This document shows positions 20,081 to 24,275 of a stretch of 24,275 nt of DNA, piece by piece. Origin of the DNA: a virus; the IMG/VR virus record IMGVR_UViG_3300009183_000354, positions 1-24,275 of that record; one strand, 5' to 3'. Below the pieces are notes generated by a model, which did no database searches, was not told the DNA's origin, and worked only from the letters and a program-made list of their open reading frames with translations. The position numbers and the translations under genes were made by a program. The number at the start of each line of letters is the position of its first letter. Position 1 is the first letter of the stretch.

Positions 20081-20541
20081 ATTTAAGTCAACATTTCACA
20101 TTAGAGGAATTATCCTACAGTGATATCGCTAAAAGACACTCTTTGGACAATACTCCTGACAAACATATCATTTCTAATCTTACTCGACTTGCCGAGCTAC
20201 TTGAGAATGTTCGTTCTTTATTTGATAAACCTATTCATATTAATAGCGCTTATCGTAGTATTACAGTCAATTCTTTGTTAGGAAGTAAGCCAACATCTCA
20301 ACATTGTATAGGATGTGCAGCTGATATTAGGATAGATGGATTAACACCGGAACAGGTTGTTAAAAAAATTGTTAAAAGTGATATTCAGTATGACCAAGTA
20401 ATTAGAGAGTTTGATAGTTGGGTGCATATATCTATCCCTAATGCTGAAGGATATATAGCCCGTAAACAAGCACTCATTATAGACAAGACAGGAACGCGAC
20501 CATATATGAGCAAGGTAGATGGATCAATATTTGCTTTGTGA
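20077..20541 (+). CDS. M15-type endolysin peptidase
   Basis: A 154-residue protein starting at GTG within the holin stop (GTGA). NLSQHFTLEELSYSDIAKRH is the N-terminal pattern of phage Peptidase_M15 enzymes. Zinc ligands: His76 and Asp83 in SQHCIGCAADIRI and His117 in WVHIS, with Glu111 as probable catalytic base. It would cut peptidoglycan cross-link peptides. No signal peptide, consistent with holin-dependent release. Confidence 0.85.
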   Translation: MNLSQHFTLEELSYSDIAKRHSLDNTPDKHIISNLTRLAELLENVRSLFDKPIHINSAYRSITVNSLLGSKPTSQHCIGCAADIRIDGLTPEQVVKKIVKSDIQYDQVIREFDSWVHISIPNAEGYIARKQALIIDKTGTRPYMSKVDGSIFAL

Positions 20542-20626
20542 TATACTATGCGTTATTGGCTATATAGAGTGGGTAGTTATAGCAGGTGTAGTAATATATA
20601 CGATAATAATATATAAGAGACCATAA
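20531..20626 (+). CDS. Possible 31-residue membrane protein (TTG start)
   Basis: A frame starting TTG at 20531 with GGA 7 bases upstream: LCDILCVIGYIEWVVIAGVV then IYTIIIYKRP, one membrane helix. It overlaps the endolysin stop by 11 bases and ends 1 base before the next gene, so it closes the gap. Position after an endolysin fits a spanin-like or lysis accessory protein, but there is no lipobox or other signature. Weak. Confidence 0.3.
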   Translation: MLCDILCVIGYIEWVVIAGVVIYTIIIYKRP

Positions 20627-20627
20627 C

Positions 20628-20942
20628 ATGACGATAATACAAGATAGAGATAAGACACACGCACCATCAAATAAATACATAGAGCTAGCCAACACAGCTC
20701 AGTCACTTAAGCTAGTATTCAGATCAGCCTTATTAGAGCAGGATTTATGGCTGGAAGATGACATGATGGAGGCAATCGACCTAATATGCACCAAAATGGC
20801 TCGCATAGCACATGGTGACCCAACACATATAGACCACTGGTTAGATATAGCTGGCTATTCCCAACTCATAGTAAATAGACTACAATCCCAACAGACACCC
20901 CCTATCGCTAAGAAGCGAACAGAGAGAAGAACTAACGAATAA
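20628..20942 (+). CDS. DUF6378-like phage protein with unusual codon use
   Basis: A 104-residue protein. The order R-D-K-T-H, then a helical segment, ICTKMARIAHGDP and HIDHWLDIAGYSQLIVNRL, recalls a family of phage proteins I remember as DUF6378. Isoleucine is coded 8 times by ATA, twice by ATC and never by ATT, whereas neighbouring genes favour ATT; leucine CTA and arginine AGA are also frequent. This suggests recent transfer. Function unknown; it precedes the terminase region. Confidence 0.65.
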   Translation: MTIIQDRDKTHAPSNKYIELANTAQSLKLVFRSALLEQDLWLEDDMMEAIDLICTKMARIAHGDPTHIDHWLDIAGYSQLIVNRLQSQQTPPIAKKRTERRTNE

Positions 20943-20953
20943 CTTAAATTTTA

Positions 20954-21016
20954 GGGGTTCGCTACACAAGCAGGCGAGGGGACAATCTTCTGCAAAGTAA
21001 GTTGCAGAGGGGGGGG
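20954..21016 (+). other. G-rich, hairpin-bearing segment before terminase (packaging-site candidate)
   Basis: A 120-base gap before the small terminase. It holds G4 at 20954-20957, G4 at 20978-20981, a perfect stem TCTGCAA (20989-20995)/TTGCAGA (21002-21008) and a run of eight G at 21009-21016. Such GC-rich sequence is out of place in this AT-rich genome. Position beside the terminase genes and the presence of an HNH gene fit a cos or pac site; long-loop G-quadruplex formation is another possibility. Not proven. Confidence 0.4.
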
Positions 21017-21062
21017 TCAACAAAGAATTATGCCCTCATTTTAGAAAAAAGGTTGAAAAATT

Positions 21063-21539
21063 ATGCAATCAAGGAATAAATTTCCGCCAGAGCTTCACAT
21101 CGTTCATGGCACGCAGGGAAAAAATCAGGGAATCACTTTGCCTGAGAAATTAAAACAATATACGCCTGTTGCGTATTGGTTAAAAAAACCTGAGGAATGG
21201 GATCAGGAAAAATTTATAGAAACAACCGCTAAATATTTATACGACCTATATGGTATCGGATCGGAACAAGACCAGCATGTGCTTGCTATGTTAGCCGACC
21301 ACATGACGACTTATGTTGAATGCGTTAAAGGTATAAAGCTTTCAGGCGTAATCGCAAAATATAACGGCGGTAAAACTTTTGGTCCTAGTCCGCATGTTTC
21401 TTTAAGAGATAAGGTAACGCCGCGTATTATTTCTTTAATGAACGAACTTGGTTTAACTCCGAGAGGCAGGCTTACAGGAAATGCAACCGACGATGTTCAC
21501 CTTGGGGATTTAATTGGTGGTCCTGACAATTTTAAATAA
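21063..21539 (+). CDS. Small terminase, P27 family
   Basis: A 158-residue protein. The helical central part and YNGGKTFGPSPHVSLRDKVT, PRIISLMNELGLTPRGRL, then an acidic end are the pattern of P27/Terminase_4 small subunits, which bind the packaging site and control the large subunit. It is 3 bases from the large terminase gene. The N terminus contains a putative DNA-binding helix pair. Ribosome-site quality is poor (AAAAGGTTGAAAAATT). Confidence 0.82.
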   Translation: MQSRNKFPPELHIVHGTQGKNQGITLPEKLKQYTPVAYWLKKPEEWDQEKFIETTAKYLYDLYGIGSEQDQHVLAMLADHMTTYVECVKGIKLSGVIAKYNGGKTFGPSPHVSLRDKVTPRIISLMNELGLTPRGRLTGNATDDVHLGDLIGGPDNFK

Positions 21540-21542
21540 GAC

Positions 21543-23204
21543 ATGAATAATTGGGAAGATGGCATACAATACGCCATAGATGTAACTAAAGGAAATATTG
21601 CAGTTTGTAAAAATGTTGATCTTTCTTGTCAGCGTTTTTTAGACTTTATGGGCAATAGGCATTGGGAATATGAATTTCACGAAAAATATGTCCGTCATTT
21701 TTTAAGATTCGTAGATGTTTTAAAACATACTAAAGGTCCTGATGCTGGAAAGCCTATTTGCCTTCAACCTTTTCAGATTATGCTTATCTGTGCTATTTAT
21801 GGGTTTAGACATAAAAAAGATTTGAACAAAAGAATGACCACCGATGTCATTGTCTATATTCCAAGAAAAGCAGGTAAGTCAACTTTAACTTCTATAATCG
21901 CCCTTTATGAATTAATTTATGGCGAGGCTGGTGCAGAAGTTTTTACATTAGCAACCAATCGTGAACAAGCCACCATTGTATTCGATGCCGCTAAAGGTAT
22001 GGTGGAAGCCATGCCAAAAACAGCGCAAAGTTGGTTTATCAATAGCAAATATCAGCTTTCTAAAAAAGGCGACAGTCAGTCCATGTTCCGAGCTTTATCT
22101 AGGGACAATAAAAAATCAGGTGACGGAAAAAATGCTAGTTGTGCCATTATCGACGAAGCGGCTCAGATTGTAGATAGAAATTCTATTGAGGTAGTTTTTT
22201 CGGGCATGGTGGCTAGAAAAAATCCACTACGCATTTATATAACTACCGCTTCCTTCACAAAAGATACAAAATTTTATGAAGATATGCAAATGTTCGAAAG
22301 TATGCTTCATGGCGAAGCGCCTGATAATCCTCACTGGTTTGGACTTTTATATGGTCTTGATCCCGCGGATGACTGGCGCGATGAAAATGTTTGGAAAAAA
22401 GCTAATCCAATGCATGGTATTTCTATTTATCAGTCGGCTATTCAAGAGAGATGCGATCAAGCAAGACTTAAGCCAGCCTCTTTAAATGAATTTTTATGCA
22501 AAACTCTAAATGTTTATGTTTCTGCTAACTCTGCTTGGATAGATAGAGATTACTGGGATAAGTCTATAAGCGAAGTTAAGCCCGAACCTGAGGCTGTGTT
22601 TATTGGCTTTGACCTTGCCGCAACGCGAGATTTGAACGCTGTCTGCACGCTAAAGCGTTACTCTGAGAATGATTATTTTGCAGAGTTCCAATTTTTCTTG
22701 CCCGAAGATGGTCTTGCTCTTATTCCATCTCATTATCGTTCTATATTTGACCAAGCTGTAGAATCGAAAATATTACACATAACTGAAGGCAATGTTATGG
22801 ACGATAGAGAAATATCTGAATATATTATTAAACAGGCATCTCTTTATAATGTTAAAGAAGTAGGGTATGATGCTTATAACGCCGCGAGTTTAATTTCTCG
22901 TTTACACGACAACGTCATTCCTGTAAAAAAAGTCGGACAGGGAATGGCGATATTAAGCAACCCGTCTAAGCATGTTGAAAAATTAGTAATGCAAAATCAA
23001 ATAAAACATAATGGCAATCCATTCCTAGGTTGGCAATTAGGAAATTGTGAAGTTTATGAAGATGTAAACGGAAATATTAAAATTCGTAAGAATGAAGCTG
23101 ACAAATCAGCTAAAGTTGATGGTATAATAGCCCTCATTATTGCTATGCACTGCTCACTTGACCACCCATTCGTTTCGAGTTCATTCGGATTCAGAAGTAT
23201 TTAA
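21543..23204 (+). CDS. Large terminase subunit (Terminase_1 type)
   Basis: A 553-residue protein, normal for the family. ATPase part: Walker A PRKAGKST at 107-114, Walker B AIIDEA at 201-206, coupling motif TTAS near 234-237. Nuclease part: GFDLAATRDL with Asp357, and KVDGIIALI near the C terminus. It pumps DNA into the prohead and cuts the concatemer. Context with P27 small subunit, HNH and HK97 portal is typical of Siphovirus-like phages using cos packaging. Confidence 0.93.
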   Translation: MNNWEDGIQYAIDVTKGNIAVCKNVDLSCQRFLDFMGNRHWEYEFHEKYVRHFLRFVDVLKHTKGPDAGKPICLQPFQIMLICAIYGFRHKKDLNKRMTTDVIVYIPRKAGKSTLTSIIALYELIYGEAGAEVFTLATNREQATIVFDAAKGMVEAMPKTAQSWFINSKYQLSKKGDSQSMFRALSRDNKKSGDGKNASCAIIDEAAQIVDRNSIEVVFSGMVARKNPLRIYITTASFTKDTKFYEDMQMFESMLHGEAPDNPHWFGLLYGLDPADDWRDENVWKKANPMHGISIYQSAIQERCDQARLKPASLNEFLCKTLNVYVSANSAWIDRDYWDKSISEVKPEPEAVFIGFDLAATRDLNAVCTLKRYSENDYFAEFQFFLPEDGLALIPSHYRSIFDQAVESKILHITEGNVMDDREISEYIIKQASLYNVKEVGYDAYNAASLISRLHDNVIPVKKVGQGMAILSNPSKHVEKLVMQNQIKHNGNPFLGWQLGNCEVYEDVNGNIKIRKNEADKSAKVDGIIALIIAMHCSLDHPFVSSSFGFRSI

Positions 23205-23213
23205 AGGAAAAAC

Positions 23214-24275
23214 ATGGCTATACTAGACATTTTCAAAAGAAAACCTGATACAAACAAAAGCGAAAGTAACTCTCTTTTTGGTCAAACAGCCCTTGGTAAT
23301 AACATTCTACGCAATGTTAAAGCTCAAGGAATCCAATCTTCAAACCAATTATTATATGTAACGACATCATCAGTTAATACCGCAGGTCGCGTATTAGATA
23401 TGTCCACACTATCCCGTAACTCTACTGTTATGGCGTGTGTCAATGCAAAAGCTAGAGCATTATCTCAATTACCTATTAAAATCATGGCTTATGATGAAAA
23501 TGGCAAAATGGTTGATGCAATTAGCGATCCAAATGTTTCAGGTCGCGATAAAGCAAAAGCAAAGCAAGTTTATAATTTATTAAATAATCCAAACAATTAT
23601 CAATCATGTTATGAATTTTGGTATCAATGGAGTATGTGGTATGACCTCAGCGGAGAAACTTTTACTGCTTTATGGCGTAAAGATCAAGCAAATTCTACGC
23701 AAACTCCAATTGAAATGTATTTATTAGATTCGACTTTAATAACTGCTCAAATTACACCTACTAGATACCCTACTTATAGGCTTTCTACTTCTACTTACGG
23801 TTTTAACAAAGATGAACCATTAGATTATTATCAAGTTATTCACGCAAGTGAAATGGCTTGGCAAGGTTCCGCAGGTTTTAACAAAGGTATTTTAGCTACA
23901 GAATTAGTATCGCTAGATCAAGATATTGATTTATATGCAAATTTTATTATGTTAAATGGCGCTAAACCTAGTGGCATGTTTGTCACAGATCAAGTTATAC
24001 CTGATGCTAAATTTAAAGAAATTGCCGCAAGATTAAAAGAAGCTTGGACATCTCTTACAGGATCGCGTTCTACTGATTTATCCAAACCAGGTCAGGGCAT
24101 GTTGTTAGATAACGGCATGAAATATATGCCATTAGAAATGCTAACACTTCAAGATGCTGATGCAAGAGCTTTAAAACAACAAACTATGAAGCGTATTTGC
24201 GGATTGTTTGGTGTGCCACCTGCAATGATCGGAATTGAAGAAGGCAAATATAATAATACTCAAACAATGCTTGAC
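23214..24275 (+). CDS. HK97-type portal protein, 3' truncated by the window
   Basis: 354 codons from an ATG with AAAGGAA 5 bases upstream, open to the edge. MAILDIFKRK at the start, STVMACVNAKARALSQLPIK at about 70-89, LYANFIMLNGAKPSGMF at about 240-256, and GLFGVPPAMIGIEEGKYNNT near the edge fit the phage portal family (PF04860 type). It forms the dodecameric ring for DNA entry and exit. The missing C terminus is simply beyond the window. Confidence 0.9.
   Translation, partial: MAILDIFKRKPDTNKSESNSLFGQTALGNNILRNVKAQGIQSSNQLLYVTTSSVNTAGRVLDMSTLSRNSTVMACVNAKARALSQLPIKIMAYDENGKMVDAISDPNVSGRDKAKAKQVYNLLNNPNNYQSCYEFWYQWSMWYDLSGETFTALWRKDQANSTQTPIEMYLLDSTLITAQITPTRYPTYRLSTSTYGFNKDEPLDYYQVIHASEMAWQGSAGFNKGILATELVSLDQDIDLYANFIMLNGAKPSGMFVTDQVIPDAKFKEIAARLKEAWTSLTGSRSTDLSKPGQGMLLDNGMKYMPLEMLTLQDADARALKQQTMKRICGLFGVPPAMIGIEEGKYNNTQTMLD

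Noticed and set aside
1-24275. tRNA genes, integrase, attachment sites and insertion sequences
   Set aside because: No cloverleaf with a TTC-loop pattern, no tyrosine or serine recombinase motif, and no transposase was found by eye; a tRNA scan was not possible.

Overview
The window is most of the genome of a tailed double-stranded DNA phage (Caudoviricetes) with an AT-rich genome. The family-level evidence is a small terminase, a large terminase and an HK97-type portal at the right end, an HNH nuclease upstream of them, an ERF/YqaJ recombination set, lysis genes, and tail-fibre and collagen-like genes at the left end. The portal gene runs off the right edge and a fibre gene sits at the left edge. 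The rest of the head, neck and tail genes therefore probably lie between the two edges of the window. I saw no integrase, excisionase or CI-like repressor, no tRNA and no CRISPR, so a lytic lifestyle is the simplest reading of what is visible. The host is probably a low-GC proteobacterium. A 23-codon gene that reads as PqqA points to a PQQ-using methylotroph such as a freshwater or marine Methylophilaceae; this is inference.

Layout. (1) 1-7295, + strand: fibre genes, a 739-residue collagen-like protein made of Gly-(Tyr/Phe/Ile/Ala)-Ser triplets, a SAM methyltransferase, a GT2-type glycosyltransferase whose tail begins a GT9-like fold that continues in the next gene, and a 54-residue holin-like protein. 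(2) 7386-7457, + strand: a stand-alone pqqA with its own strong ribosome site, a 10-bp palindrome upstream and a hairpin terminator downstream. (3) 12733 back to 7549, - strand: the early block. It has two transcription units, each starting at a near-identical promoter (TTGGAA, 17 bp, TATTTT or TAGATT). It encodes small early proteins, a secreted repeat peptide, ERF annealing protein, YqaJ exonuclease, an SSB-like protein and a metallophosphoesterase, with hairpin terminators at 11525, 8723 and 7462. (4) 12849-16391, + strand: replication and recombination (VRR-NUC nuclease, a DUF1376 replication protein carrying iteron-like repeats, a loader-like protein, NinB-like and Ref-like proteins), a SleB-type hydrolase and a run of tiny membrane genes. 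(5) 16417-18956: a Dps-like protein, then ParB-like, TET-associated glycosyltransferase and TET/JBP dioxygenase genes joined by ATGA overlaps. This is a DNA hypermodification module with no DNA methyltransferase in the window. (6) 18958-24275: HNH, SprT-like, holin, M15 endolysin, a possible packaging site, terminases and portal.

How it fits together. The early - strand unit and the replication unit diverge from 12734-12848 and share promoter vocabulary. The dioxygenase and glycosyltransferase would decorate phage DNA before packaging. The pqqA gene is the clearest host-metabolism gene: it would supply the ribosomal precursor peptide that host PqqB-E enzymes convert to the methanol dehydrogenase cofactor. 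All functional statements rest on motif recognition by eye, with no database search.
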